A stretch of 64,000 nt of DNA from Puccinia triticina (GCF_026914185.1 NC_070566.1:4712001-4776000), one strand, 5' to 3'; shown: positions 12,079-23,819, counted from the first letter of the stretch. Program-made: numbers and translations. Notes: generated by a model not told the origin, from the letters alone.

Positions 12079-12079
12079 G

Positions 12080-13219
12080 TTCCTTTCCATCTTCTTTGTC
12101 TTCATCCTCCATTTTTCCAAGAACAGAAATCCCGGCCTTTGCCGCAAGATTGATCACATGCGTGATACACCCAAGAAGGTTGGTCAAAGATTCAAAGTGT
12201 GGTATTTTGAGAGTCAGATTGGATGCCATTTTGTTGTTTGTGGTGGCATTGTTGGTGGTGATTGTGTGGAGTTTTCCAATGCAGTTGTAAGTGTTGAGGA
12301 CTTCATGAAAGAGTTTTGCAAAAATTTGACTGGTATGACTTCCTGGAAGGACAGATTGGACTCAAGACAAATCAATACTTGATGAATTCCTTGCTAATAT
12401 TAAACATAATTCTGTAACTTACCTTGAACGTGCGGGACTGCTAATGTCAAGTCCATCAATTGAAAATCTTCATCGATAAAATGGGCTGTTACCGCCATGA
12501 AGGCCGCACAGTTGGGTGCAGTCCAAGTGTCCTGGGTGAAGCAGATTGAGCCCTGTTTCTTCATATATTTGGCCTTGATTGTTTCCTGAGATTGAAGATG
12601 CACCCAAGCAATTTGGGTGGTGATTCCAGATCTGGACATCTTGATAAATAGCAGCATAGCATCCTCATTGAAAAGATTCATAAGATTGCGGAGCGACTTT
12701 TGTTCAACAACCAAAAAAGAAAGATCAAATTCAGCCAAGAAGTAGACCATTGTGTTCTTCAAAGATTCACTGTTGAGTTGAACCTAAAGCATAGCATATT
12801 TATTAACACTAGATACTGAATTATCATTAAGGATAAGAATCAGAAACAACATACCTTTGGCTTGCATTGTCCCTTCTTGACCCAACTTCCAATGTCCATA
12901 TGGGAAGACTTCTGGGTCTTCTTCAGAAGATTTGGATCGGCAATGTGGTGGATTGACAAAATGTGTCCATGGAGGTTTTTTGTACTTTGACTCTTTTCAA
13001 TGTGGCCCCGCAGATTTTCCCAGTTTTTTGAACCACTTGACAGATGACCTTGTTTGTGGTGCTATTTGATTCAATGAAGTGGTTCCAAACCCAGCTTCTC
13101 TTCAAAGTCTGAGTACTGGTGGGAGATTTGCCATTGCTGTCAGAGATATCAATAAAATCTTTGTTTTCTTCATCAATTTTGATAACTTTGCGCCGGCCAG
13201 ATGGTTGGGAAGATGCCAA
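12080..13219 (-). pseudogene. hAT transposase relic with BED zinc finger
   Basis: The minus strand begins near 13219 with a basic N-terminus and a BED-type finger (SWVWNHF... with CQ..KICGATL), then QGSICFTQDTWTAPNCAAFM near 12490-12560, then CITHVINLAAKAGI near 12130-12170. The order and spacing fit fungal hAT transposases. Frames are interrupted by stops or introns, and the C-terminal dimerisation domain is missing because the coding sequence ends at the family-2 LTR junction at 12079. Confidence 0.8.
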
Positions 13220-13537
13220 CTTGGAAGCTTGTTAGGTTGGATCAGGAGGGCTGGAGGGCTTGTGCACCTTGCGCTTCTGCTTCATACTAAGGAGATTGTT
13301 GCTGGCCAAGTGGTGAATCTGTCTGAAGGCCAGCCAGGCCCTTTGGTCACTGGGAGGGAACCAGAGCGCAGCGAGCTCCTATTGTCCATGGGCTCAAACC
13401 CGTAGCAACAAAACTTGGGACATGTCGCCAGCTCCACCCTTTCCCCTGGAAAGGGAGCGCCTCCAGTAGAATATGGAAAGGCTCCCAAGCCTTCCTCTGA
13501 CACCGCTGGGACTGTCATCACTGTAGCAGAGGTGCCA
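13220..13537. other. no gene seen
   Basis: Flanking sequence with short reading frames only. It ends in GGGCC, which also lies at 17449-17453 and is the apparent target duplication of the 215-bp element split by the next insertion. Confidence 0.4.
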
Positions 13538-13542
13538 GGGCC

Positions 13543-13639
13543 TGTAGAGACTGTAAAATGAAGATGTGTCTGGTGAGAGTCAAACTCACAACCTCAGCTA
13601 TGCTGAAACACATATTAGAGTGCTGCCTTTACCAACTAG
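13543..13639 (-). mobile_element. left half of a split 215-bp TG...CA element
   Basis: From TGTAGAGACTG to CCAACTAG it matches the first 97 bp of the copy at 32964-33178. The remaining half is 3.7 kb away at 17380-17448. It contains the T-arm and anticodon side of the tRNA-like core. Confidence 0.8.
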
Positions 13640-13655
13640 AACAGCCCCCAAACGG

Positions 13656-14579
13656 TGTGGTAAGCCAATCCTGAATATGGCACCAAAATAAAGTCTTTTC
13701 CCCTCAATATAACCCTCTCTGGAATACTCAAGCACCCACCTCCCTTGAGGATCAAGGCCAGGACAGCTCATACCCATCAACAGGCCCCCCATTATCTCTT
13801 CACCCTTTTTCCCCACCTTCTGGATACCCACCTACACCAACTCAGTATTTCTCAAGCACCCAGCTAGGCACAAGTGGGGGAAAGTCACCCATCAGACAGA
13901 GCCAGACTATTAGGAAAGACCCTGGATATTCATCACCTTTTCCTCCCTTCCCAATCCAGCATAACAACCCCATTTTGGCATTAGCCACACATGTAATAAC
14001 CATAGAGATTTCATCTTGGTTACCCCTTGACCCCTTTGGTTTCAGCCCTTCCCTTTTCAGACTTCCATATGATATGTAATCCCTTTCTTCTGATGTTTCA
14101 TTGTTCTCCACATTCCAGCCTCATTCCAGAACTTTCCATCCCCATAGCATTTTCATCCTCAGCCCCTTGATTGAGAATTTTCACTGTTTCATCTTTTCTT
14201 CCAACCACCAGTCAGCCCCATAATATTTTGTCTATAGTCTGCCCTCTTTGGCCCTACCTTTTGTTCCCAATCAGATCCTGTCCCAGCAATCCAGATCACT
14301 GGTCACCATTCACTAGCCTAGCTTATGCCATTAAATCAGAGTTGACAAGCTTGATACGTCTATGCCAAATATATCAGGTTGGACAGACTTTACATTACCT
14401 TTAACTTGCTATTAGATTAGTAGAAAGTAAACCCTTAGACATACCTCAAGAATCCTCTACAGCCACACCTTTCCTTAAGAGTCCATACTCTTTTATTCTT
14501 TTTCTTGTTCCCCTGAGAGGAAGCCCTTCAAGCACCAAATCCCTCTCAAGCTCTATTCTTCCCTCAGAGTAGTTCCACA
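13656..14579. mobile_element. solo LTR-like insertion (924 bp)
   Basis: Begins TGTGGTAAGCC and ends AGTTCCACA, flanked by ACGG (13652-13655 and 14580-14583). Removing it restores the left arm of the fold-back element to match its right arm. No retrotransposon coding sequence is inside, so I read it as a solo LTR; the orientation is not fixed. Confidence 0.65.
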
Positions 14580-14865
14580 ACGGGTGACAAAATTTGAATT
14601 TTTTTGCGCTGAAAAAATTTAAATGTCACCCCAACTTCCCACCCCCGCCCAGTCGTCAGCTGGCTGGCATTTCGTCACCTGCCATTGCAAATCAATGGCA
14701 GGTGCAAGTGCACCTCTGGATGGCCGTTACACTGGCCACACAGGGCACACACAGAGCAAGCTCTCTCAATGACCGGGACTGACCGGCCATTGAGAGGACA
14801 TGCTCACATTCTGTAGTACCAGCCATCAAGAGCAAACAGCATGCCTCTTGATGACCAGTACTGAC

Positions 14866-15411
14866 TAGGGCTGGACCCCAAAGACGGGGTGGATGGGTAT
14901 ACCCGGATATCCAACCTGACGGGTCAGGGGCCGGCAGTGCTCTCTTCAAAAAATACCCGTTGGGTATTCTTGGGTATAAAAGTCGGGACACTCTGCTGAT
15001 CTCATGGGGACCAATGGGTATTTGGTCTCAGGGGTTGAGCACACCGGCCTTGCGCCTTGCAGTGGCGCAAGGCCGGTGTGCTCAATGTTTTGCGCCATCT
15101 GGCCGCCCAAGGCGCGGCATGAATAGGCATCCGGGTTCTCACACCTGATGCCAAAGCCCTGGGCAAGTTGTCTCAGGCATAAAAGTCCTGAAGTCCAATA
15201 AATAGGTGTAAGAGACTGAGTACCCGCGGGTATACCCTATAGTTCTGGGGTATATCCGCGGGTACCCGCCGCAAAAAATGCCCGCATCTACCAGTCTACG
15301 CGACCCGTTATCCGCGGGTATTTCCACGGGAGCAAAACCTCTGGTTTTATGCCTCGGGTATTACCACGGCAGGGCTGGAGGCTCTTGGGTATCACCCGGG
15401 GTCCAGCCCTA
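14866..15411. mobile_element. hAT-type MITE (546 bp)
   Basis: Perfect terminal inverted repeats TAGGGCTGGACCCC. It is flanked by GTACTGAC (14858-14865) and GTGCTGAC (15412-15419), an 8-bp duplication with one mismatch, which fits the hAT superfamily. The interior is rich in GGGTAT / ATACCC inverted motifs and holds a strong hairpin at 15035-15085. No coding capacity. Confidence 0.8.
15035..15085. repeat. perfect 22-bp hairpin inside MITE
   Basis: Arms of 22 bp (left arm from TTGAGCACACC) around a 7-nt loop TTGCAGT; pairing is exact. Confidence 0.85.
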
Positions 15412-17379
15412 GTGCTGACCAATCATTGAGAGCAAAGCAATCTTCTTGAATGACCGGTACTGACCGGTCGTTGAGAGCAACGTGCATGCTACACTCTTGA
15501 CGGCTGGTACTGACCGGCCATTGAGAGGACATGTACGCACTCTCAATTGCTGGTGCCGGTCATTGAGAGCAAAGCTGCCCTCTCAATGACCGGTAATGAC
15601 CAATCGTCGAGACAAGAGCAAAGAAATCCTTTCAATGACAGGTACTGACCAGTATCAAGAGCAGTAACAGTCATCAGGAGCAACATACTACACTCTCAAC
15701 GGTGTTGGAGCCCCTTTTTGGGGCTTGCCTGAGACTCACTAGAGCATTCATCATTGTCTCGGACCATCACAGACAGATGGTACTGACCGGCCATCAAGAG
15801 GAAAACACACTCTTGATGGCTGGTGCCGGTCATTGAGAGCAAAGCTGCCCTCTTGATGAACGGGACTGACCGGGCATCAAGAGGATGTAACTGGTCATCT
15901 CAAGAGCAGTACCAGTCATTGAGAGCAAGTACTACACTCTTGACAGTTACTGACCGGCCATCAAGAGGACATGTACGCACTCTTGATGGCTGGTGCCAGT
16001 CATCAAGAGCAAAGCTGCCCTCTTGATGACCGGTACTGACCAGGCATCAAGAGGATATACATAGATCGCTCTTGATGGGAAAAAAGCAGCCCTCCCAATG
16101 ACCAGTACTGACTGGGTACCGGTCATCTAGAGTAGAGGGCTGTTTTGCTCTCAATGGCCGGTACAAGCCATTGAGAGTGTAGTACTTTGCTCCCCATCAA
16201 GAGGGTTGCTTTGCTATCCTCTTGATGACCGGCACCAAGGAGTGCTTTGCTCCTGTAAACCGGTACCGGCTATTGAGAGTGTGTATACGTCCTTTCAATG
16301 GCTGAGCAGTACCGGTCATTGATGCATTGCTCTCAATGACTGGCACCAGCCATCAAGAGTGCGCGCATCTCCTCTCAATTACCGGTTAGTACCAGCCATT
16401 GAGAGTGTAGTATGTTGCTCTTGATGATTGGTTGGTACCGGTCATTGAGAGGATTGCTTTGCTCTCAATGATCGGTCAGTACCGGTCATCAATAGGGAAG
16501 CTTTGCTCTTGATGACCGGCACCAGCCATTGAGAGGGCAGCTTTGCTCTTGATAACCGGCACCAGCCATTGAGAGTGCGTTGTCCTCTTGATGGCCGGTC
16601 AGTACCAGCCGTCAAGAGTGTAGCATGTACATTGCTCTTGGTGACCAGTACTGCTCTTGATGACCAGTCAGTACCTGTCATTGAGAAGATGCTCTCAATG
16701 ACTGGCACCAGCCATCAAGAGTGCGCGCATCTCCTCTCAATGACCGGTTAGTACCAGCCATCAAGAGTGTAGTATGTTGCTCTTGATGATTGGTCAGTAC
16801 TGGTCATTGGGAGGATTGCTTTGCTCTCAATGATTGGTCAGTACCGGTCATCAAGAGGGAAGCTTTGCTTTTGATGACCGGCACCAGCCATTGAGAGGGC
16901 AGCTTTGCTCTTGATGACCGGCACCAGCCATTGAGAGTGCATTGTCCTCTTGATGGCCGGTCAGTACCAGCCATCAAGAGTGTAGCATGTACATTGCTCT
17001 CGATGACCGGTACTGCTCTCAATGACCAGTCAGTACCGGTACCGGTCATCAAGAAGATTTCTTTGCTCTCAATGATCGGTCAGTACCGGTCATCAAGAGG
17101 CATGCTGTTTGCTCTCGATGGCTGGTACTACAGAATGTGAGCATGTCCTCTCAATGGCCGGTCAGTCCCGGTCATTGAGAGAGCTTGCTCTGTGTGTGCC
17201 CTGTGTGGCCGGTGTAACGGCCATCCAGAGGTGCACTTGCACCTTCCATTGATTTGCAATGGCAGGTGACAAAATGCCAGCCAGCTGACGACTTGGGGGG
17301 GGTGGGAACTTGGGGTGACATTTGAATTTTGTCAGCGCAACAAAATTCAAATTTTGTCACCTGTTTGTGAGCTGTGTAG

Positions 17380-17448
17380 GCTACAGACACTTGTGGCTGC
17401 CAGCTGGGTGGTTGGTTGGTAGTGCTCTGATACATCATGGTAGACTAA
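17380..17448 (-). mobile_element. right half of the split 215-bp element, internally deleted
   Basis: Continues from GCTACAGAC where the left half at 13543-13639 stops. It lacks an internal piece and the last 14 bp relative to 32964-33178. GGGCC follows at 17449-17453, matching 13538-13542. Confidence 0.7.
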
Positions 17449-17453
17449 GGGCC

Positions 17454-17985
17454 TGTACCATACATTTTGGTTTTTTTTGGAATCAATTCCCGCGCAAGTC
17501 CAAAAAGTATGGAGGTACTGGCCCGCCAATTTGGCCAGCAAATTCTCAAACTGAAAAGTGAATTTTTGAACAGAACTGAAGCACCAAATCTGCCAATACA
17601 GCAGGATATACCCACATTCCATAATGTTCCACCGCACCTGAAACACATGTGGAAGGACTGCGGTGGGAGAACTGCGTAAATCATTAGGCATCCATACAAA
17701 TGCAGTGATACCAAGCCAATATAACAGCCAATCACGGTTTTTTATTGCAGTAACTTTGACTGATCCCTATGCACCTGGCGGTCGCCAACCCTAACCTTGT
17801 GAGACCAATTGATCGTAACTTATGTATCCACCCGCCCCGGCTCCCTCCTGACTCCTTAATTACAGGACTTGCGCGTGTGGAGATCTTAACCAGGTGTGCT
17901 CTTATCAATCAGGTTAGTGCATAGCTATGCAATCAATAAGTCTGATATGAGGACTCATGACTTTGTTGTGAACTTACCCCATCAG
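17454..17985. other. no gene seen; short shared repeat
   Basis: Contains ATGGAGGTACTGGCCCGCC near 17508, whose complement occurs near 29515, so a dispersed repeat is present. The 17700-17985 part precedes the integrase-core relic and could hold its decayed 5' region. Confidence 0.35.
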
Positions 17986-17989
17986 GCAA

Positions 17990-19595
17990 TCTCTAGATTC
18001 TTCAGTTCTCAATCAACATCCTCGCTCCCTACACCACCATGCGTGTCCACAATCAAAAATTTAGGCCCAAATTTCAATCTGTGGTCACACAATTGGTCAA
18101 ATCTGGCCTTACTGATATCCAAATACAGCAGTCCCTGAAGCAAAGTCACTCAATCACTGTCTCTCAACGCATGTTATCTTGCCGGAAAGCAGAATGGGGA
18201 TTGATACGGCAAGCCTCCCAGCAAATGGCCAACATCAAAGAAGAACACAGATTCACTACGCACTGACCACTTCTCACCAGTACACCGGTTCTAAGCGTAG
18301 TCTTGAGCAAAAAATTGCTTCCATGCAATTATCAAGACAATTGGACAACTTGGATACAGCAAAGGTGACCGTTGAGGCTGTTGTATTGTGCATAATGATG
18401 CTTCATCAGGTGCCAGAGGGATGGAATGTTGGGTACCGGCGGTTGCAACAGCTTCTCCAGTCAAATTTTGGTATCACACTTCACTAGTAAGTTGTGCTTC
18501 AAAGAAACTACAACCTTTGGATGGGCCTTGATACTTTGTGACTTACCCTCTTACTTAGCCTTACCGTTGCACTCATCAACCGCACATTGGACCCCAATGG
18601 TTTAGAAAACCGAGCCAAGAGGGTCCTCAAGCAACGTGTCTTTAAGACCCCTGGACCTAACTTTATATGGTCTGCCAATGGCCATGACAAGTTGAAGAAG
18701 TTTGGGATAACATTGTATGTTTTTATCAATGCTTGGAGCCACAAGATACTTGGATTTTATGTTCATGTTACAGACAACGACCCGCGGCACATTGGTTATT
18801 ACTACCTCCAGTTGGTCAAAATACTCGGTGGAATTCCAAGACGAACATCAACTGATTGAGGGACCAAAACAATCCACATGGCCGGACATCAAATTAATCT
18901 CACTCAGCAATACAATCCAAGTGCAATCGATCCAACTCAATCCCACCTTTTCACCAAAAGCACACACAAACAGAGGATTGAGTGCTTGTGGTCCCAGCTA
19001 ATGAAATATTACAATAGTGCGCTGATTGAAAAACTCTTCACTGCAATTGAAGAAACTTTGTATGATCCTCAAGATCCTCTACAGCAGTAAGCAATCCATT
19101 TCCTACACTTTTCAACTGGCAAATTTTCTGATCCCTTTGAAGCTCCACAGACTACTATTCATCTACTTATGGGTTCCACTCATCCAAAGAAGCCTTGACG
19201 AATGGGTGAAGAATTACAACAGTTACAAGTGGCGCCTGGACAAGAAGAGCATGCTTCCCAACCGCTGCAGTGCTGATTGGTGCTTCAACTACCCGCAGGA
19301 CCAAGGTGGTGAACAAGGTCTAATCACTGTTCCTCAGAGTGCTGCTGATGCATTGGAACACAAGTTTTATCCTGAAGGCACTGGACTACTTCGAACCTCT
19401 CCAAAATGGTTTTCCAATACCATCATGGACCTTCAAGATGGATTAGATCTAGAAATTCCCAATGTCACCGTTAATAATGTGTGGGATGTGTTTTCCCTTC
19501 TGCAAAACACAATCCAAGCATACAATACTGCTTGGCTATCCGACCCCTCCAATGACCGTTCTTTATCCATATATGCCCGCTCTCTTGAATCATAG
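17990..19595 (+). pseudogene. integrase-core (DDE) transposase-like gene, decayed
   Basis: Broken but collinear plus-strand frames give an N-terminal region (18039-18487), then WSANGHDKLKKFGI, a first-block landmark, YVHVTDNDPRHIGYYYLQ, a TD block, KQRIECLWSQLM and YLWVPLIQRSLDEWVKNYN...KWRLDKKSMLP. This is the rve-like integrase-core family widespread in basidiomycetes. Two GT-AG introns fit the frame: 18488-18558 and about 19087-19153. A TGA at 18857-18859 sits directly after the second catalytic Asp. The Asp expected in the DGHDKL motif is Asn here, so even without the stop the protein would probably be catalytically dead. The N-terminal frame changes near 18250. Confidence 0.75.
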
Positions 19596-19654
19596 CTTTT
19601 TCAATTTATTTGTTGCTTTTCTTACGTACCCATCACTTGATTCTCTGCTTGCTT

Positions 19655-19700
19655 ACACCAGGGGGGAATGTGTGGCACTCTCTAGAGAGTGCCAGACCGT
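19655..19700 (+). repeat. polypurine tract and LTR start (family 2), plus-strand copy
   Basis: CACCAGGGGGGAATGTG then the palindrome GGCACTCTCTAGAGAGTGCC and AGACCGTAATTTT. It lies only 60 bp after the integrase-core frame ends. LTR-like sequence probably follows; its end was not found. Confidence 0.55.
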
Positions 19701-21075
19701 AATTTTATCCTTCAAATGGTCTGATGTGAGTCCAATTTCAACTGTAACCCTTTGCTCAACTTTCTTCTAAATCCAAGCGTAACTTTAGGTGAAGTTGTTT
19801 CCAACTGATCTCCCTCAACTCCAACACATGAAAATCTCTCTTGTGAAAATGTTTTTCTGGTCAATCTGGATCACATTCTGGATGTTAACTTCAATGCACA
19901 AGATTTGGTGCCAAGCATTTGACTATACTTATGCTAAAAATATCCTTGACTAAGTGACAAGGAATATTTTGGAGAGCTGATTTCTTTCATTCAAAACACA
20001 TGTAAAATGAGATTGTGGAAAAAAAATTGTAAAATTTAGCAACTCCAAATTCTCAACCAAGTGGTAGATGAATCCTTCCGGCATGTTTCTGTCATGCCTA
20101 TTCCTGTAACAAATTGGGATGTAAGTGATGTTAAAACCAAATGTCTATTCTTTGAGTATCAAACAGTGCCAAAGCTGGGAAAAGCTGTGTAACTTATAAC
20201 TTTCCACATTGCAATGCCATGAAATGTGAACAATGACAGGGGCTGTTTTCCCTACCATGTTTAACAAAGGATGGAATACTCATGAAAGGTAAAGTGTGAA
20301 GTTTCATCAGCTGTTATTTTTGTACTACACCTGGCATATGAGAATACACATTGCAAAATTTTTGTAGTTTTACCGCCACCTGACTACAAAATGTGGCTAG
20401 TTGTGAAATTAATCAAGTTTCTCAAGAGAAGGTGGGTAGATTGGTGGATATCAACAGGTTCATCAATATTTCAGGGATCCTGGAACCAGCAGGCAAAAAA
20501 TTTCAGAAACTGGTCTGAGAAATCCAAGGTGAACAGTGAATTCTGAAATGCCCATGCATATCCTAGCATTGGTAAAACCTTTTGTCTTGTAGATTGAGTA
20601 TCTTCACATCTTTTCCCTGAAATTTTCCGCCAATTTGTTCCTACAGGTAGCATGCTTTCATCACAGGTACCATCATGTTGATGGGCATTGTGCAATAACA
20701 TGGTGTTGATTGCTATTATGACATGGTACGTAGTTGCCAAGTTCTTAGATAACACTGATGCACTTTGTAGTAGTACCTGCTTTAACCAGATCAATCAACA
20801 TAATTCACATTGGAGGAGGAGCATTTGCACCCATGTATATGTGGTGAAAAGCACCAAAAAAATTAGGGAGTTTCAAGGTGGGCATAAGTCAACAGCAGCT
20901 GCGGAGGGACGACAGAGATCAGCCCTGCATCCCCGTGTGCCCCCGGGGAGTGTTGATTTTTTTCTGCAATGTCCACCGTCATGTTTGGCCAAACATCAGG
21001 GAGGACATTTGCAAGGTGCCAATGTACCCAGACTCACCAAGCCCTGCTTGCTATCATCGAGCTGGGAAAGCCCCC
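19701..21075. other. no gene seen
   Basis: The first few hundred bases may be LTR. The rest has only short frames. Around 20969-21004 lies a palindrome centred on GTTTGGCCAAAC, shared with 11285-11316. Confidence 0.35.
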
Positions 21076-21079
21076 ACCC

Positions 21080-22010
21080 TCAACAGTAAAACACATACTG
21101 GTCATTGAGCCTGGCTTTCCCAGCCCCCATGACCAGTATGTGCTGCCTACAGAGCTCGGAAAACCCAAGATCAATGACCAGTATGTTCTGGTCATTGATC
21201 TAGGCCTCCTCAAACTTGATGGCCAGCACAAACTGGTCATTGAGTGGGGAGAGGCTGCGCTTGATGGCTATAATGCCCCAGTAATCAATCTGCAGCGTCT
21301 CCGAACTCAAAGACAATGGCCAGCACCTGGTCATCAATCCAGGGAAGCCTTAGCCTGATGACCAGCACATTCTGGTCATCAAGCCAACCTTTCCAAGCAT
21401 GGTAGGCATATATACTAGCCACCTAGCTCGGAAAAGCGCAGCCGGATGGACGGTATGTACTGCTCATTGAGCCGGGACTCTCCCAGCGCAATGTACAGCA
21501 TGTACCTCTCCGTCAAACATGGAAAGGTAAGGCACAATTACTCTCATGTAGTGCTGGTCATTGAGGCAGGTTATTCCCACCCCAGTGACCTGTCATCAAT
21601 TGGAGGGTGTCTCCGCTCAATGGCTGGTAGACACCAATCACCTAGTGGAGAACCCCTCCACTCAATGTCTGGTACACACCAGTCATTGAGTGGAGAATCC
21701 CTCCACTCAATGGCATTCACCACCGGTCAATGGTCATCAAGTGCAGTATGTCTTCACTTGATATGTAGCTGGTAATGTGCATATGTTAATTGAGTGGACA
21801 CACCCTCCACTCAATGGTTGTCCAACAGTCATAAATTGGAGGGTATCTCCACTCAATGGCTGTACACCCCAATCATTGACCGGAGGGTGTCTCACCTTGA
21901 TGGCTGATACACACCAGTAAGTGTAGAATCCAAGAGTTTACCAAGCATCAAGTGGAGGTACCCTCCACTGAATTGCCAGTGTGTACACCATGGAGTGGAT
22001 CTATGATCAG
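21080..22010. repeat. palindromic minirepeat array D
   Basis: Left part: ATGACCAGTATGTGCTGGTCATTGA-type units with GGCTTTCCCAG spacers. From about 21590: CACTCAATGGCTGG / CAGTCATTGAGTGGAG units with GAGGGTGTCTCC spacers. This is two sub-families with the same overall plan. Confidence 0.8.
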
Positions 22011-22017
22011 CCTTAAT

Positions 22018-22142
22018 TGAACATAAGTTCAACATATTTGAAGCCTGCATCACACATGCTCACACAGTTGAAATCAATCAGCTTTCCCAAAGAAACATAC
22101 GGCTTGGCACTCTCTAGAGAGTGCCACACATTCCCCCCTGGT
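22018..22142 (-). repeat. polypurine tract and LTR start (family 2), second minus-strand copy
   Basis: Minus strand: CACCAGGGGGGAATGTGTGG then the GGCACTCTCTAGAGAGTGCC palindrome and AAGCCGTATG. The similarity to the other two copies runs on for about 70 bp. Confidence 0.55.
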
Positions 22143-22900
22143 GTTATTTGCCTCCAAATTATAAGCCAAAGCTCTACTTTCAACCAAAAGCCTGTGATGA
22201 GCCATTATAGAGTATTGAGCTATTGATTGTGAATTTCTGTGCTTGTTGGTCAAGGAGGAGCTAATCGGCTTTGTCTAAAACTTAGAACAGCCAGAAATGT
22301 GGTCAAAAAGTACCAGCCCAACCGTTGCAAGGGCCCAATCAGTTGTGTCACATTCAGTCACCCTTCTTTTTCTGGGTTAGCGGGCTTGGGTCATTAGTGC
22401 GCTCTTGGCCCATTGAAAAAGGAGGGGTCTTCATGACTCAAAGGAGTCTTAATGCGTGAAACTTGTTTTGATTTCTCTACACCATCTTGAGCCTAGCTTA
22501 ACTAAGCCTCTCGAACGGAGGGTCCGGGCGGGGTGGGAGGGGCTGCTTCGCGGCCAGCCACAGCGAGCCTCCCACCAGGGGGGACTTGTGTTAAGTTGAT
22601 CTTGAGCCCGAGCCCAGAAGTTCTACAGATCAGCTACACCTCACACTTATTCTTACCAGCCCAAAAACCCACTGGAATCACTCGCTATCTACCTCTGTTG
22701 TTCCCAGGATCAATCGCTCACGGGATCAATCACTCACAGGATTGATTGCTCAGAGGATCAGTTGCCCGCAGTATTGATTTCTCAGGTCTTTGGTTAATCA
22801 CACTACAATGGCTCGGGGAAAACCCGCTAGAATGACTGGCTGACTCTGTCTCTTTTGTTCATGGTATTCATCGCTGACAGATCCAGTCGCTCACGTGATT
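22143..22900. other. no gene seen; mini-hairpin element
   Basis: Around 22505-22592 a GC-rich segment ends GGGGGGACTTGTG and resembles a small family of AAGTCCCTCC hairpins found elsewhere in the window. Otherwise unassigned. Confidence 0.35.
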
Positions 22901-22904
22901 GATT

Positions 22905-23480
22905 GTTGATTGTCCACGGTACTGCCTGCATTCACCAACTCAAAAAACAACCAAACTCTTACATATTGCTCGCAACGCCTTCCGATCGAGCAGATCCGTC
23001 TGTTCGGTCCACATACCCGCTGGGTGAGTCTCCCTCTCTTTTCTTTCCAAGCTAACACCAAGGTCCAGTTGCTCACAGGATCGATCGCCCACGCCACGGT
23101 AAAGCCTGCAGTCGCCAACTCAAACACCCCAAACTGTTACAGATTGCTCGCAAGGCCTTCCGATCGAGCAGATCTGTCAGTTCGGTCCACACACCCGCTG
23201 GGTGAGTCTCTCCCTCTCTTTTCTTTCCAAGCTAACACTGACGGGTCCAGTTGCTCACGGGATTGCTGCAGTCGGTAACTCGAAAAACAACCAAACTAGT
23301 ACAGATTGCTCGCAAGGCTACAGATTGCTCGCAAGGCTACAGATTGCTCGCAAGGCTACAGATTGCTCGCAAGGCTACAGATTGCTCGCAAGGCCTTCCG
23401 ACTGAGCAGATCCGTCAGTTTGGTCCACAGACCCGCTGGGGTGATTCGCGCCCTCTCTTTGCTTTCCAAGCTAACAACAC
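22905..23480 (+). repeat. tandem repeat, about 180-bp period, three units
   Basis: Units share CAACTC..AAACAACC..ATTGCTCGCAA..CCTTCCGA..GAGCAGATC..CCCGCTGGG..CTTTCCAAGCTAACA. The third unit contains a 19-bp repeat five times over (23301-23395). Confidence 0.8.
23301..23395 (+). repeat. 19-bp tandem repeat, five copies
   Basis: ACAGATTGCTCGCAAGGCT repeated with starts at 23301, 23320, 23339, 23358 and 23377, essentially without change, pointing to recent slippage. Confidence 0.95.
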
Positions 23481-23819
23481 AAACATAAACATACTCATAA
23501 ATTGCTTTCTATCCCTCTCTCTCTCTGTCATGCTATCCCCTTCGCAGATACACCATCATCAACCCTGGGGTGCCTTTTGCCTTCGTCGGCCCCATCAGGC
23601 TCTCAACAAACATTTGTAAGTCGTTTTCGCGCCTGGCTATTTATCCTTCCTTTGATCCCCCGATCCACAGCTGGTCATTTGTGATCCCTCATTAAAAAAC
23701 CCTGATTCTCCACCAACTGGTCTTTTGATGTGCAAGAGTTCCCGCCGGCTTGCTCGCGACTCCGCCCCTCTCGTCCTCAACTAGTCGAGCTAGTCAAGGA
23801 GATCATCAAATTCAGACCA

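Larger units (their letters stand above)
14760..17170. repeat. palindromic minirepeat array C
   Basis: Dozens of units of the form CTCAATGACCGG-(TACTGA)-CCGGTCATTGAG or the CATCAAGAG variant, joined by GCAAAGCTGCC-type spacers. A 362-bp block is duplicated in tandem (from about 16331 and from about 16693, ending near 17052). Short open frames through it are by-products of the repeat and should not be called genes. Confidence 0.9.
13640..17376. mobile_element. fold-back element built of minirepeats (array C), with two nested insertions
   Basis: Inserted into a 215-bp element with TAG on both sides (13637-13639 and 17377-17379). The termini AACAGC.../...GCTGTG are followed by inverted sequence of several hundred bp: 14583-14860 matches the complement of 17030-17361, starting GGTGACAAAATTTGAATTTT. 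The pairing continues inward through the array, so nearly the whole element is one large inverted repeat with its centre near 16115. Secondary insertions are a solo LTR (13656-14579) and a hAT-type MITE (14866-15411). No transposase is encoded. Confidence 0.75.

Noticed and set aside
7500..13219. The two hAT relics (6.5-7.7 kb and 12.1-13.2 kb) as one transposase split by later insertions
   Set aside because: Both are minus strand and the 12-kb part is N-terminal, but each contains its own copy of neighbouring regions with different divergence and no matching break points were found. Left as separate relics.
15823..17140. Many 60-90 codon frames on both strands (for example 16442-16708, 16804-17052, 16569-16751)
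   Set aside because: They are translations of the palindromic array and appear on both strands because the units are self-complementary.
14760..17170. CRISPR array
   Set aside because: Repeats and spacers are both repetitive, units vary in length and orientation, and the sequence is eukaryotic with introns and retrotransposons.
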